Under the pieces are notes generated by a model. The model ran no database searches, had not been told where the DNA came from, and saw only the letters and a list, made by a program, of their open reading frames with translations. The position numbers and the translations under genes were made by a program. DNA of 64,000 bases from Actinomycetota bacterium (GTDB taxonomy: Bacteria; Actinomycetota; Geothermincolia; Geothermincolales; RBG-13-55-18): assembly GCA_028697145.1 (NCBI GenBank), contig JAQVFR010000006.1:1-64000 (forward strand). The letters are read 5' to 3'. Shown one piece after another: positions 53,212-63,919 of this stretch; within the stretch, counting starts at the first letter, position 1, and each line of letters opens with the position of its first letter.

Positions 53212-53412
53212 ATGCCTATATTCGAGTATAGATGCGAGGAATGCAAGCACCGCTTCGACGCCTTCTTCCGCCATGCGGAGGACGCCGACAAGGAGCAGCT
53301 TGTCTGCGGCAAGTGCGGTTCCGAGAGGGTGGCCAAGATGTTTTCCGTCATCGGGATCGGAGGCGCCGATAAGGAGCGGGACGCCGGCGGGTGCAGCACG
53401 CGCTCCACGTGA
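53212..53412 (+). CDS. FmdB-family zinc ribbon protein
   Basis: 66 aa. It has the canonical FmdB start MPIFEYRCEECKHRFDAFF and the second cysteine pair VCGKCGSERV, which bind zinc, followed by a short Gly-rich tail. GGGAGGTAAGG lies just before the ATG. The family was first seen next to formylmethanofuran or amidase operons and is thought to be regulatory, but its role is uncertain. A small membrane-peptide ORF follows 43 bp downstream. Confidence 0.92.
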   Translation: MPIFEYRCEECKHRFDAFFRHAEDADKEQLVCGKCGSERVAKMFSVIGIGGADKERDAGGCSTRST

Positions 53413-53455
53413 CGTCCGTGGTGAGGGTCCGGTCCGGACCGGGAGAGAGCAAGAG

Positions 53456-53542
53456 ATGGAATGGCTTATTCTCGTTATCGTAATCGCGGCGTGGCTGGTA
53501 TTGAGCGCCTTCGTTCTGCCGCGGCTTGGAGTCCCCACGTGA
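53456..53542 (+). CDS. 28-residue single-span membrane peptide
   Basis: The ORF MEWLILVIVIAAWLVLSAFV ending LPRLGVPT starts after a purine-rich GGGAGAGAGCAAGAG. It is almost one membrane helix with a defined polar tail (PRLGVPT). Composition is strikingly unlike a random GC-rich ORF, and its position directly after the zinc-ribbon gene suggests co-transcription. No function known; below normal gene-calling size. Confidence 0.5.
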   Translation: MEWLILVIVIAAWLVLSAFVLPRLGVPT

Positions 53543-53972
53543 ATCTCCGGCGCTTGCCGCGTGCGGCGCGAGGATGAAGGGGAAGAGGAGAAGCCCGACT
53601 GAACCAGGCCGTTGAACGAATCAGGCCGGGGCCCGGGCCCCGGCCTGTTGCGCGTGCGCTGAACGCGTTCCCGGCGCGGAGGATTTCCGCGCACCCCTTT
53701 GACCCCGCGGGTTTCCCTGCCTCTCCATACGAGAAAAACCTCCGCAGGACACGGGCCTGCCTTCAGGCCAGAGGGCCGCCTTCACGGGCTGCGCCCGTGA
53801 CCTCATCTCCTCTCCAGCATCATATCTATCCACACGGCGTCTGGCGGAAACCTCACGGGAGTTTCGTGGGCGGAGAAAGCCGGAGATCCCGGTGCAGCCC
53901 GCACCAGGTGGGTTTTATTCCCCGCGGCGGGAAAGGGGGCAAGGGCCGCCGCCGCGGGTATCGAGCCGGCGT
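53543..53972. other. Intergenic region with perfect 24-bp palindrome
   Basis: No gene seen. AGGCCGGGGCCC and GGGCCCCGGCCT form a perfect palindrome at 53623-53646, probably the hairpin ending the zinc-ribbon transcript, though no T-tract follows. The rest is GC-rich sequence with only shadow ORFs. Confidence 0.5.
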
Positions 53973-55301
53973 TCAACTCCTGAGCGCGGCTTCCGCGGCG
54001 TCGATGCCGCTGCGCAGGGAGCCGTCCACCGACGGCATGTTCATGTATTCGCCCGCGAGGAAGAGACCCTTAACGTCCCGGTAATGGTCGCGCTTCATGT
54101 TGTGGATCTCCCGCAGCATGCCCGGAGGCGAGAGGCAGACCGCCTCGTCCCAGCGGTAGATCTCCGAGAAAAGCGGCTCGTCGGGCATGGTCGGCACGAA
54201 GCGCCTTATCTCGCCCTTGAGGCGGGAGAAGACATCCGCGTCGGGCATGGCGTTGAGCTCGAAGGCATGCCTGCCGAAGGTGAAGCAGTGAACCATGCCC
54301 CCGCCGGGCGGGGTGTACTGCGGGGACTTGACGGAGTTATCCGTGAACCCGGCCATGGAAGTGCCCGCCCTTCGCGTCAGCCCGACCGCGTACCACCCCT
54401 CCGGCAGCAGGTGGTCCTCCAGCCCGAACATGGTGTGGCAGCAAGCGCTGTAGGTCACCTTGCGCATGGGCCCGCGCAGCCCGTCCGGCAGGTCCGGCAT
54501 GAGTTCGAGGGCCCTGGTGGCGGTGGTGGTGCAGACCACCGCGTCGGCCTCCATGAGGCCGTCCTGCGTCTCCACTCCCTTCACGGCGCCCCCCTCGATG
54601 ACGATTCTCTTCACCGGCGTGGACAGGCGCACGTCTTGCGCGCATTCCTCGTAGAGTCTCTCGGCCAGTGAGCCTATGCCCCGCTTCAGGGTGAAGAGTC
54701 CGTTGAGGGCGTACCACAGGAGCGACAGGCCGTAACCGGCCCCCACGTCCTCCGGCTCGCCCAGCGTGAGGCAGGATGCGATGGGCTGGAAGAGATATTC
54801 CAGGATGTCCTCGCCGCCGCGGCGCAGCGCGAGGTCGGCGAGGCTCTCGTCGTCCAGGTCGAGCATGTTCGCGTAATCTATGAAGTGGAGGTCGCGGCGG
54901 CGCTTCAACAGCAGGGGTGAGATGCGCAGGAACTGCAGGATCGCTTTCAGGGAAAGGCCGCGGAAGCGGACGAGGTCGTCACGGTTGCGCCACAACAGCC
55001 TGGGATCCAGCCCGGCCGTGAGCGGATACAGCTTTCCGTTCCTCGTCAGGGCGACCTTGAAGGGGAAGGTGACGATATCGTTCCCCAGGCCGATCTCGCG
55101 GCACAGCCCGAAGGTGGTTTCGTAGAACTTGAAGAAGAACTGCGCGCCCAGGTCCATGGTGTAACCCTCGCGGCGCGCTCCGATGATGCGACCGCCGGCC
55201 AGTTCCTTAGATTCCAGGGCCACGACGTCAGCGCCCCTCTTGCGCAGGGTGTATGCGGCCGCCAGTCCGGAGGTGCCGGCTCCGACTACGATGACTTTCA
55301 T
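53973..55301 (-). CDS. FAD-dependent amine-oxidase/protoporphyrinogen-oxidase-like protein
   Basis: 442 aa. N-terminal FAD motif VIVVGAGTSGLAAAYTLRKR, then GGRIIGARREGYTMDLGAQF as in HemY/phytoene-desaturase-type oxidoreductases, AVVCTTTATRALELM in the middle, and the C-terminal GLFLAGEYMNMPSVDGSLRSG that closes the FAD site. Substrate not inferable, and no heme or carotenoid genes are nearby. It is transcribed alone and is divergent from the HdeD-like gene. Confidence 0.87.
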   Translation of the reverse strand: MKVIVVGAGTSGLAAAYTLRKRGADVVALESKELAGGRIIGARREGYTMDLGAQFFFKFYETTFGLCREIGLGNDIVTFPFKVALTRNGKLYPLTAGLDPRLLWRNRDDLVRFRGLSLKAILQFLRISPLLLKRRRDLHFIDYANMLDLDDESLADLALRRGGEDILEYLFQPIASCLTLGEPEDVGAGYGLSLLWYALNGLFTLKRGIGSLAERLYEECAQDVRLSTPVKRIVIEGGAVKGVETQDGLMEADAVVCTTTATRALELMPDLPDGLRGPMRKVTYSACCHTMFGLEDHLLPEGWYAVGLTRRAGTSMAGFTDNSVKSPQYTPPGGGMVHCFTFGRHAFELNAMPDADVFSRLKGEIRRFVPTMPDEPLFSEIYRWDEAVCLSPPGMLREIHNMKRDHYRDVKGLFLAGEYMNMPSVDGSLRSGIDAAEAALRS

Positions 55302-55497
55302 GACATCCCTCCCGTATATAGACCCTCCCTATGTATGGGGCCAGAACATTATACCAGTGCTGTGCGGGAAGGTCTGAACCACCGTGTCGGGCACCGCCCG
55401 GGATATCGTGGTGGAACGGACCCCCATGGCTTAATATAAGACCAACGATATGGATATGAAAGGGATGTTCGGGACGGAGCCGTGAAAGGAGAAACGC

Positions 55498-56067
55498 ATG
55501 GAGCCCGCGTTCGTCATCAGGAACTGGAAGCTGACCCTTGTGAGCGGTCTGCTGGCGTTGCTGTTCGGTATCGTCATCCTGATATGGCCGGCGGCCACCA
55601 CCCTCGTGCTCCTGATCCTCTTCGGGGCGCTGGCCCTGGTGGACGGCATCTTCCACGTCGTTCAGGCGATAACGGATGCCGCCAGGAAGGAGAAATGGGT
55701 CCTGACGCTGCTCTTCGGGCTACTGGAGACCATCGTCGGGATCATCGTCCTTTCCCGCCCCGGGGTAGGCCTCGGAGCGCTGCTCGTACTGGTCATCGTC
55801 TATCTCGTCGCGTACGGATTCGTGGAGATCTTCGCGGCGTTCGAGATGCAGGCGGTCAGCACGGGACTCAGGGTGCTGCTGGGGATAACCGGCGTGCTCT
55901 CCGTGGTCGTCGGCTTCATCTTCATGTTCAGGCCGGGCCTGGGGATCTGGTCCGTCATCCTCTTCATCGGCATCTACTCCATCTTCGTGGGCATACTGCG
56001 TGTCATCCTGGCCGTCCTGATCAGGAGCTGGTGGAAGGAGCAGCCTCCCGCCGGAGCCGCGGTCTGA
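55498..56067 (+). CDS. HdeD-family membrane protein
   Basis: 189 aa with six predicted spans arranged as three hairpins (LLALLFGIVILIWPAATTLV, LLFGLLETIVGIIVLSRPG, ITGVLSVVVGFIFMFRPG), the repeat pattern of DUF308/HdeD proteins. These are linked to acid or general stress in enterics, but the biochemical role is unknown. GAAAGGAGAAACGC precedes the ATG, a good ribosome-binding site. Monocistronic. Confidence 0.9.
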   Translation: MEPAFVIRNWKLTLVSGLLALLFGIVILIWPAATTLVLLILFGALALVDGIFHVVQAITDAARKEKWVLTLLFGLLETIVGIIVLSRPGVGLGALLVLVIVYLVAYGFVEIFAAFEMQAVSTGLRVLLGITGVLSVVVGFIFMFRPGLGIWSVILFIGIYSIFVGILRVILAVLIRSWWKEQPPAGAAV

Positions 56068-56265
56068 CCGCGCGTGCCCCGAGGGAGCGGACAGGAGCGG
56101 GTCTCTTCCGGCGCTACAAGCCCCCGGATGAGCAACGGCAAGAGCGGAAGGACGTGTGCGCGTCTTACGCGCACCCGAGGGCTCGGGAGCGCACGGGCTT
56201 CGAAGCTTTTGTCCCCCTTCTTCTCTTGCGACCATTCCTTGCGCCGCTGATATCCGCTGCGTCGC

Positions 56266-56937
56266 TTACAATCCGGCTATGCCCTTGCCGATGAGGACAA
56301 CCCCGAAGACCAGCAGCAGCACGAACATCACCGTTGCGTTATTGCCGGACAGCCAGACCTTCCAACCATTGAGCAGCTTCTCGCTCTTCTCCTTCAGGAG
56401 CAGGCTCGCCATGACCGGAACGGCCACGCTGACGATGGCGATGACCAGGAATACCGCGAAGGCGATCGCGGACTTCCCGCCGCCCATACCGCCCTGGCTG
56501 ACAGCCATGGAGGCCGCCAGGGTCAACGCCAGGTTCTTGGGATTTGCGCCCGACAGGAGCGTGGCAAGGCCGAAAGACTTGATCGGTGTGATGGTGTCGA
56601 TGGTGGACATCCACTTGGGCATGGCCGGCTCCTCTCCGGGCTCACGCCTCTTGCGCCAGTTCCGCCAGGCGGCGATGAAGAGCAGCACGCCCAACACCAG
56701 CCTGACGATGGACGCCCCCCTGGAGGGGCCGCTCTTGGTGGCGATGTCGGCGGTGCCGGCGATAGCATAGACGATCCAGAAGGCAGCGGAGAGACCCGTG
56801 ATCCAGCCGAGGAGAAAAGCCGGGCCGTTGCCCTTCGCCCTTTTGCTGAAGAGCATGAGGATAACGGCTATGATGGGTACAGGGCTTATGGCTACCCCCA
56901 GCGCCAGGGGAAGGATGTCCCCGATCACGCCTCCCAC
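56266..56937 (-). CDS. GAP/LysE-like family membrane transporter
   Basis: 223 aa, six spans. N-terminal DILPLALGVAISPVPIIAVI and the mid-protein LLSGANPKNLALTLAASMAV are characteristic of the GAP (Sap/LysE-like) family seen in actinobacteria, where members export small molecules or take part in glycopeptidolipid traffic. A cytosolic basic loop (WRNWRKRREPGEE) separates the two halves. The gene stands alone. Confidence 0.85.
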   Translation of the reverse strand: MGGVIGDILPLALGVAISPVPIIAVILMLFSKRAKGNGPAFLLGWITGLSAAFWIVYAIAGTADIATKSGPSRGASIVRLVLGVLLFIAAWRNWRKRREPGEEPAMPKWMSTIDTITPIKSFGLATLLSGANPKNLALTLAASMAVSQGGMGGGKSAIAFAVFLVIAIVSVAVPVMASLLLKEKSEKLLNGWKVWLSGNNATVMFVLLLVFGVVLIGKGIAGL

Positions 56938-57099
56938 GTGAACCTCCCTCTTTCATGGTGTCCGGGTTTAGGGCGCACACCTTCACCCTGTTGGCCTGGC
57001 CCCTCTTTTCGCTATTTTCGCCGCAGGCGTCCGAGTCACCTTTCGTGGCGCCGCGAGCGCAGGCCGTTGGATCCAGGTCGCATAGCGCAACCCCGGGGG

Positions 57100-57387
57100 T
57101 CAAGCCGCCCTGATCCGCCTGCTCTTGCTGGCCCCTCCGCTGCTGTACGAGGCGATGTCGAGCAGCACACCCAGGACCACCCAGAGCCAGCGCCAGCCGA
57201 AGACTCCGACGCCGGGCAGGTAGGCCAGGGAGTAGAGAAGGGTGGTGTAGGGGAGGAGGAAGAGGCCCAGCAGCGGCCACCAGAAAGTGGTGAAGGCGCG
57301 GCTTACGTAGGGGGTGAATATCCAGACGATGAGCAGGGCCAGCCGGGGCGCGAACATCCCTACGAAAGCGGCTACACAGCAGCACAT
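57100..57387 (-). CDS. Small hydrophobic membrane protein
   Basis: 95 aa from the ATG after AAGGAGT. Starts MCCCVAAFVGMFAPRLALLI and has two to three spans, with an aromatic-rich middle (AFTTFWWPLLGLFLLPYTTL) and a basic tail. It resembles small proteins annotated only as hypothetical membrane proteins of actinobacteria. Function unknown. The CCC at the N-terminus might be lipidated or metal-linked. Confidence 0.65.
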   Translation of the reverse strand: MCCCVAAFVGMFAPRLALLIVWIFTPYVSRAFTTFWWPLLGLFLLPYTTLLYSLAYLPGVGVFGWRWLWVVLGVLLDIASYSSGGASKSRRIRAA

Positions 57388-57678
57388 TGCGGGACTCCTT
57401 CCAGCTGCGAACGGACGTTGCGGGTCGCGGACATCTTGAGTGATCCCCGGTACCTGCCCCATTATTCCCTGCCTGAAGGGCTTTGAAACCGGGGGACCGG
57501 ATCCCGGTGCGAGGGGCGATGACGCTGTTGGAGATGACGAACACCGCCGCTCCCGGCGTCTCCTTGTGGAGCGGCCGCGTTTTAGTGATAATCATCGTGG
57601 ACAGGATAACGGAAACCTTGCCGTCAGGCGGGAGGCGCCCCGGGGCTCCGCCCGGTGTCGCGGTTCAGGGGTGATGGC

Positions 57679-58683
57679 GTGGCGAAGATCGGCGATCTCA
57701 TACACGGCGGATCGGTTACGTCTACAGACGTAGTGATCCTCGAGGAAAAGCTGCTGTTCGACCGCCAGCCCAAGCGGGATCGTTACGTGCGCTTCTTCGT
57801 CCTTCTCCTCCTCTCCGCGGTCATCGCCACCTACGGCGTCGTGAGCGATTCGGTGGCGACGGTCATCGGCGCCATGATCGTGGCTCCCCTCATGACCCCT
57901 ATCATGGCCATCTCCCTCAGCGTCGTCAGCGGAGACCTCCACAACATCGTCCGCTCGTTCCTGGTCGTGGCCGCGGGCACTGCGGCGGTGGTGGGATTCG
58001 CGTACGTACTTGCGGAGATCCTGGTGGGCTCCGTGTATACAGCCGGCAACTCACAGATCACCGCCCGCACCTCTCCACGCCTCATCGACCTCATCATCGC
58101 CCTGGCCTCCGGAGCCGCGGGGGCTTTCGCCACGGGAAGGGAGGACGTGTCCGATGCCCTTCCCGGCGTGGCCATCGCCGTCTCGCTGGTGCCGCCGCTT
58201 TCAGTCGTGGGCATCTGCCTTTCCGCCGGGGCCTTCAGGGAGGCCCTCGGCGCCCTCGTCCTCTTCCTCACCAACCTCCTGGCCATCGTCATCGCCGGCC
58301 TCGTCGTCTTCGCCGTCATGGGCTACGGGGGAGCGGCCCTCGATCTTCGCGGCAGGAAGGCGAAGCGGTGGGCGACGTTGGTCATCATCCTTGCCACCCT
58401 GATGATACTCGCGCCGCTGGGTGTCACCAGCCACCGGGTCACCACCGAGCAGATCCTGCAGCAGCGGACGAAGGCGGAACTGGAGGAATGGCTGGACGGG
58501 ACTGGCTACGAGGTCTACAGGATATACGTCGACGGCCGTAGCGTTGATGCCATCGTGGCCGGGGAGGGAGACCTCCCGCCCTTCGATGACCTCCTCTCCG
58601 GTATGAGTGAGCGCGCGGGAGACGTGACCATCAACCTGAAGGTCGTGCCGGAGCGCACCTTCCAGGGAAGCACCGGCGATTAA
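57679..58683 (+). CDS. DUF389 (TIGR00341-like) membrane protein
   Basis: About 334 aa. GTG start with AGGGGTG upstream is chosen; another in-frame GTG lies at 57655. The DUF389 core is clear: LLLLSAVIATYGVVSDSVAT, VIGAMIVAPLMTPIMAISLS and VAIAVSLVPPLSVVGICLS, all membrane embedded, followed by a soluble C-terminal domain (about 80 aa). Function is unknown; related proteins are widespread in actinobacteria and cyanobacteria. Confidence 0.9.
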   Translation: MAKIGDLIHGGSVTSTDVVILEEKLLFDRQPKRDRYVRFFVLLLLSAVIATYGVVSDSVATVIGAMIVAPLMTPIMAISLSVVSGDLHNIVRSFLVVAAGTAAVVGFAYVLAEILVGSVYTAGNSQITARTSPRLIDLIIALASGAAGAFATGREDVSDALPGVAIAVSLVPPLSVVGICLSAGAFREALGALVLFLTNLLAIVIAGLVVFAVMGYGGAALDLRGRKAKRWATLVIILATLMILAPLGVTSHRVTTEQILQQRTKAELEEWLDGTGYEVYRIYVDGRSVDAIVAGEGDLPPFDDLLSGMSERAGDVTINLKVVPERTFQGSTGD

Positions 58684-58861
58684 GCCGGCAGCAGGCCTGG
58701 ACCATCGCGCGCGCACGAGGATGCCCAGGCTCGCGCCGCGTCATTGGCGGTATTGCGCCGCCCGCGGCTCGTCCGAAGCATCCCGCCTGGGCGAAGCCGG
58801 TATCGTCGAGCACGATCATGAGCACGTTGGGGGCCCCCTCAGGCGCCCACCGGGCACGCCC

Positions 58862-60475
58862 TCAGACCGATGCGCCCCCCTTCACCTGGATGCGCGGCGG
58901 GTACTTCTTGAACGTCGCCCCGTGCCGGGCAGCGATCCCCGATATCACCGGGAGGAGCACCAGCTTGCGGATGGTGAAGGAGTGCTCCTCCTTGGGGTCG
59001 AGGAAGAGGTTGAAGGTCTTCCCGTAAGTGTACTGCACGTTATGGCCGCTGAAACCGCCCGGGGTCACGGTGTCGTGGATGTCGATCTCGGTCGCGCACG
59101 TCATCAGCTTGTAGCCTCCCATGCGCACGCCGGAGTGCTGGTCGAGCAGCCAGGAGTGCACCGCCACCCGGTTGGAGGACCAGGCCGGGTCCACGGCCCA
59201 GTAGGTATCCTCCGGAACCGAGCTGGCCAGAAGGAAGCCGCGCTGGTCCACCCCGTCGATAAAGCGGTCCCCGGGCAGTTCACCCACCCCGGCAAGGGCG
59301 CAGAAGGTGGGGAAGAGGTCGCAGAAGTCGAAGAGCCCGTCGCTGGTGCGACCCTCCTCGATCATGCCCTTCCAGTAGAAGATGCCGGGCACGCGGATGC
59401 CACCCTCCCAGGTGGTGCCCTTGGAGCCGCGGAAAGGGGTGTAGGAGCTGTCCGGCCAGCTCTCCATCTCCGGGCCGTTGTCGGAGGTGACGAAGACGAG
59501 GGTGTTCTCCAGCTGCCCCGTCTCCTCCAGGGCGCGGAAGAGGCGCCCGAAGATATCGTCCATCTCCACCAGCACGTCGTGGAAGGGGTACTTGGCGCGG
59601 GACTTCCCCTTGAAGCCGTCGGGCGGGTAGTTGTCGAAATGGCAGCCGCGGGTGCCGTGGTAGAGGAACCACGGCTGGTCGCTCGCGGCCATGTCGCGGA
59701 TGAACTTCTCGGAGTAGGCGGCCCACTTCTCGTCCAGGTCCTTGACCGTCTCCAGGTCGATCTCCTCCTGCTCGATCTCGGGGACGTCGAACTGCCCCGC
59801 CTTGGCCAGGATGTTGTGCTTGTTGAACTTCATGCGCATGACCGCCTCGAAGACGAAGGGGTCGTTCACTATCTCCGGGTAGAAGTAGTTGTCGCGCCAT
59901 TCCGTGTACATGTCGGAGACGCCGTAGAAGCCATAGAATTCGTCGAAGCCCTTGTTCTGCGGCACCGACTCGGCGTTCTCGCCGCAGTGCCACTTGCCCA
60001 CGGCGCGGGTCGCGTAGCCCGCTTTCTTCAGCAGCTCCGGCAGGGTCACCTCGTCCTGCAGGCCGCCCGGCTGGCCGTACATGGGCGGGGTGAGGATGCC
60101 GTGGCGGATGGGCAGGCGACCGGTCATGATGGTGGCGCGGGAGGGGGAGCAGCTCGGCTGGGAGTAGCAGGAGGTGAGCTTGAGCCCCTCCGCCGCCAGC
60201 TTGTCGAAGTTCGGGGTGGGAGCGCCGCGCAGGTGCCCCCCGCCGTAACAGCCGAAGTCGCCCCAGCCCACGTCGTCCAGGATATAGACGAGGAAGTTGG
60301 GTTTCCTCCCGGTTCTCTTCTCCAGGGCGGCGAGCTTCTCCTCGGCCGCCTGAAGCCACTCGGGGTGCAGCATGCGCGGTTCGCGGTTCTCGGCGTAGTA
60401 ATCGATGCTCCCTCCCACGATGCGCTCGCCGTCGTCCTGTGGTATGGCTCCGCTGTCTATCCAGTGTTGCGTCAT
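58862..60475 (-). CDS. Arylsulfatase-type sulfatase (Cys-type, formylglycine)
   Basis: 537 aa from the ATG with AAGGAGGGGG upstream. Alkaline-phosphatase-fold sulfatase: metal site VYILDDVGWGDFGCYGG (D67-D68), the maturation motif C109-S-P-S-R followed by ATIMTGR, AVGKWHCGENAES, and VFVTSDNGPEMES. The Cys must be oxidised to formylglycine, and a matching anaerobic maturase is encoded two genes upstream. No signal peptide is visible, so it is probably cytosolic, which is unusual for the family but suits a Gram-positive anaerobe. The substrate is unknown. Confidence 0.93.
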   Translation of the reverse strand: MTQHWIDSGAIPQDDGERIVGGSIDYYAENREPRMLHPEWLQAAEEKLAALEKRTGRKPNFLVYILDDVGWGDFGCYGGGHLRGAPTPNFDKLAAEGLKLTSCYSQPSCSPSRATIMTGRLPIRHGILTPPMYGQPGGLQDEVTLPELLKKAGYATRAVGKWHCGENAESVPQNKGFDEFYGFYGVSDMYTEWRDNYFYPEIVNDPFVFEAVMRMKFNKHNILAKAGQFDVPEIEQEEIDLETVKDLDEKWAAYSEKFIRDMAASDQPWFLYHGTRGCHFDNYPPDGFKGKSRAKYPFHDVLVEMDDIFGRLFRALEETGQLENTLVFVTSDNGPEMESWPDSSYTPFRGSKGTTWEGGIRVPGIFYWKGMIEEGRTSDGLFDFCDLFPTFCALAGVGELPGDRFIDGVDQRGFLLASSVPEDTYWAVDPAWSSNRVAVHSWLLDQHSGVRMGGYKLMTCATEIDIHDTVTPGGFSGHNVQYTYGKTFNLFLDPKEEHSFTIRKLVLLPVISGIAARHGATFKKYPPRIQVKGGASV

Positions 60476-60657
60476 GGCCCCCTCCTTGACTATGAAATAC
60501 GCCCGAAGCACTATATGGAATGCCCAAGTCGGTTCCGGCACCGCGCCGGATCCGGCAGATTTCACCATCCATTTAACCATATTCCAGGTCGGCAAGCCGC
60601 ATGATTGCGGCGCGATTGTTTGGAAACCGCTTCCGGACCGCGACGGGCGCGCCGCTC

Positions 60658-61621
60658 CTATCCCTGTACGACTACCTCCGGTAGAAGCTGGAATATTGGA
60701 AACAGCCATGGATACCCGAAGGAGACGATCTCCGCTACCAGTTCTCCCGCGAAGTGGAGCACCTGTATGGAATGGGCGCGGAAAACGCGCCTCTCTTCGT
60801 CTCGCTGGTAGACGCCGAAGGCCAGCTGCCCGTTGGCACGCCGGGGCAGTAGGCGCCAGCGGCCCCGCGCCGCGCCCGCGAGCATGCCGGCGGCCAGGTG
60901 CTCCTCCACCGCGTCCCTCCCCGCGTACCAGGAGGGGGAGGGGGGCAACTGAAGGACCACGTCCTCGCTGAGCCGTTCCATCAATGCCACGGCGTCGCCG
61001 CTTTCCCAGGCAAAGAGATAGCGCATGAGAAATTCCGCAGCCGCGTTATCGGCGGGAGGCTCCCTGGTCCCCATCGCGCCGTCGTAGGTGCGGGACATGG
61101 AGGCGCGCGCTTCCTCCAGCACGGCGCGCGCTTCCGCGGCGCCTCCATCCAGAACCCGAGTCAGCGATTCCACGCTCCAGCCCATGACGTCGCCCAGGAT
61201 GATACAGATGCGCTCGTCCGGACGCAGCGACTGCAGGGAAGCGGTGAAATAAAGGGACACGCTTTCCCTCTCGCCATAACGTCTCTCGCCGCCGGGCGCT
61301 GCCTGGCGGTAGAGGTCGTCGGGGAAGGGCTCGAGCCACTGGCGGCCTTCCTCCCCCGGCAGGGGCGGCAGCCGGGGGTCGCCGGGCGGGTTTGCCAGGC
61401 GGGGCAGGACGCGCGCGGGCCGGTCCGTAAGGGCACGCATGCACAGGCGAGCCGCGGTCCCGAAAAGCCGCGCGCGCGCGCGGTCAGTGTCGTCGGGTAG
61501 CGCCGCGCCGCCGGCCTTTGCCAACGTCTCCTCGACGAGGTCCTCGGCTTCCCGCAGGGAGCCCCCCATGCGGTAGCAGAAGAGCAGCAGCTCCTCCCGG
61601 AAGACCTCGACCACGCCTGAA

Positions 61622-61632
<11 letters not shown>
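60658..61632 (-). CDS. ECF sigma factor with SnoaL-like C-terminal domain (SigG/SigJ type)
   Basis: 324 aa. Sigma-2 region (VVEVFREELLLFCYRMGGSL, EAEDLVEETLAKA) and sigma-4 region (LRPDERICIILGDVMGWSVE, SLTRVLDGGAAEARAVLEEA) precede a SnoaL/NTF2-like domain (FLMRYLFAWESGDAVALMER to about residue 310), the layout of SigG and ECF41-type sigma factors, where the tail modulates activity in place of an anti-sigma factor. The ATG lies within the last codons of the maturase gene (11-bp overlap), so they are coupled. Its targets are unknown. Confidence 0.87.
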
Positions 61633-62917
<1,285 letters not shown>

Positions 62918-63159
62918 TGGTTGCCTCCTGCCGTGATGGACGTGTCCGCACGCGTTTATCCCGAGGCCGGCTCGATCATTATCGATTATCGCACGCCGGA
63001 AGAAAGGAATCAGCTCACGTCTCGACGTTGCCCGCGGAGGCCACGGCGTGGCCGGCTATCTCTGGCGGCGATATCCACCTTGTTAAAAGGGAAGGTCACG
63101 GGGCCGCAAGGAGCCGGCAACGGAAACGCCGCATGACCGGCGCCGTGCCAGCGGGAAGC

Positions 63160-63798
63160 TCAATGGTTCAGGGTGTGGTGGATGATCACGCTGAGGTCGT
63201 GGATGAGGACGTCGCGGTCGGCCCGCAGCCCTCCGCTCAGCCACTGCAGGTTGGTGTATTCGAGCATGGTCACAATGATCTGGGCGGTCACCTCTGGGTC
63301 CAGGTCCCCGCACAGGCCCTTTTCCAGGTGCTCGCGCAGCTTCCTCTCGACTATGCTCACGAAGGGCTGGTTGAACTCCTCGAGCGCCTGGCGGAAATCC
63401 TCGCTGTCGAGGGAAGCGCGCACGATGAGGGGGTGGATGTTGGAATAGCGCGCGAATATCTCCATGACCCCGCGGATGATGCCTTCCACCTCCTCCAGCG
63501 ACCTCACCGAGGGACCCTCCGGTTCGTCATCGCGGAACCAGCCGAACGACTCGAACTCGCCGATCATGTCCTGGAGCATGTAGCGCAGGAGGTCGTCCTT
63601 GTTGCGGAAGTAGAGCCAGAAGGTGCCGTGTCCGATGCCGGCGCGGGAGATGATCTTGGCTGCGGTGGTCCTGTCGTAGCCGTGCTCGGCGAACACCTCC
63701 TCCGCGGCCTCGACGATGCGGCGCAGGGTCTCGCGCGACCGGTCCTGGGCGAAACGCACCCCTCGCACTGACGCCTCCGCCCTGCTTTCCTTGCTCAT
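63160..63798 (-). CDS. TetR/AcrR family transcriptional regulator
   Basis: About 212 aa from the ATG of MSKESRAEASVRG with GGAAAGG upstream; an earlier in-frame ATG at 63831 falls at the operator and is less likely. HTH: ETLRRIVEAAEEVFAEHGYD and TTAAKIISRAGIGHGTFWLY, then the helical effector domain. A palindrome at its own promoter indicates autorepression. The maturase gene follows 242 bp downstream on the same strand and may also be controlled by it. Confidence 0.92.
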   Translation of the reverse strand: MSKESRAEASVRGVRFAQDRSRETLRRIVEAAEEVFAEHGYDRTTAAKIISRAGIGHGTFWLYFRNKDDLLRYMLQDMIGEFESFGWFRDDEPEGPSVRSLEEVEGIIRGVMEIFARYSNIHPLIVRASLDSEDFRQALEEFNQPFVSIVERKLREHLEKGLCGDLDPEVTAQIIVTMLEYTNLQWLSGGLRADRDVLIHDLSVIIHHTLNH

Positions 63799-63817
63799 AT
63801 AGGCCTTTCCATTATTA

Positions 63818-63910
63818 TGACTGACAGTCACAATTTACCATCACCACCCGGCAAGGTCAATTTCACCCCGACCTCGACCGCTTGACCCGTCGGGACGGGG
63901 GCAATAAAAT
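63818..63910. promoter_or_regulatory. Back-to-back promoters with TetR operator
   Basis: Minus-strand promoter for tetR: TTGACC (63855-63860), 17 bp, TAAATT (63832-63837). Its predicted start falls in a palindrome TGACTG-A-CAGTCA (63818-63830), the likely operator. Plus-strand promoter: TTGACC (63882-63887), 17 bp, TAAAAT (63905-63910), giving a start within a few bases of the ATG at 63920. Both promoters share the same -35 box and spacing. Confidence 0.68.
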
Positions 63911-63919
63911 ATTTGTGTA

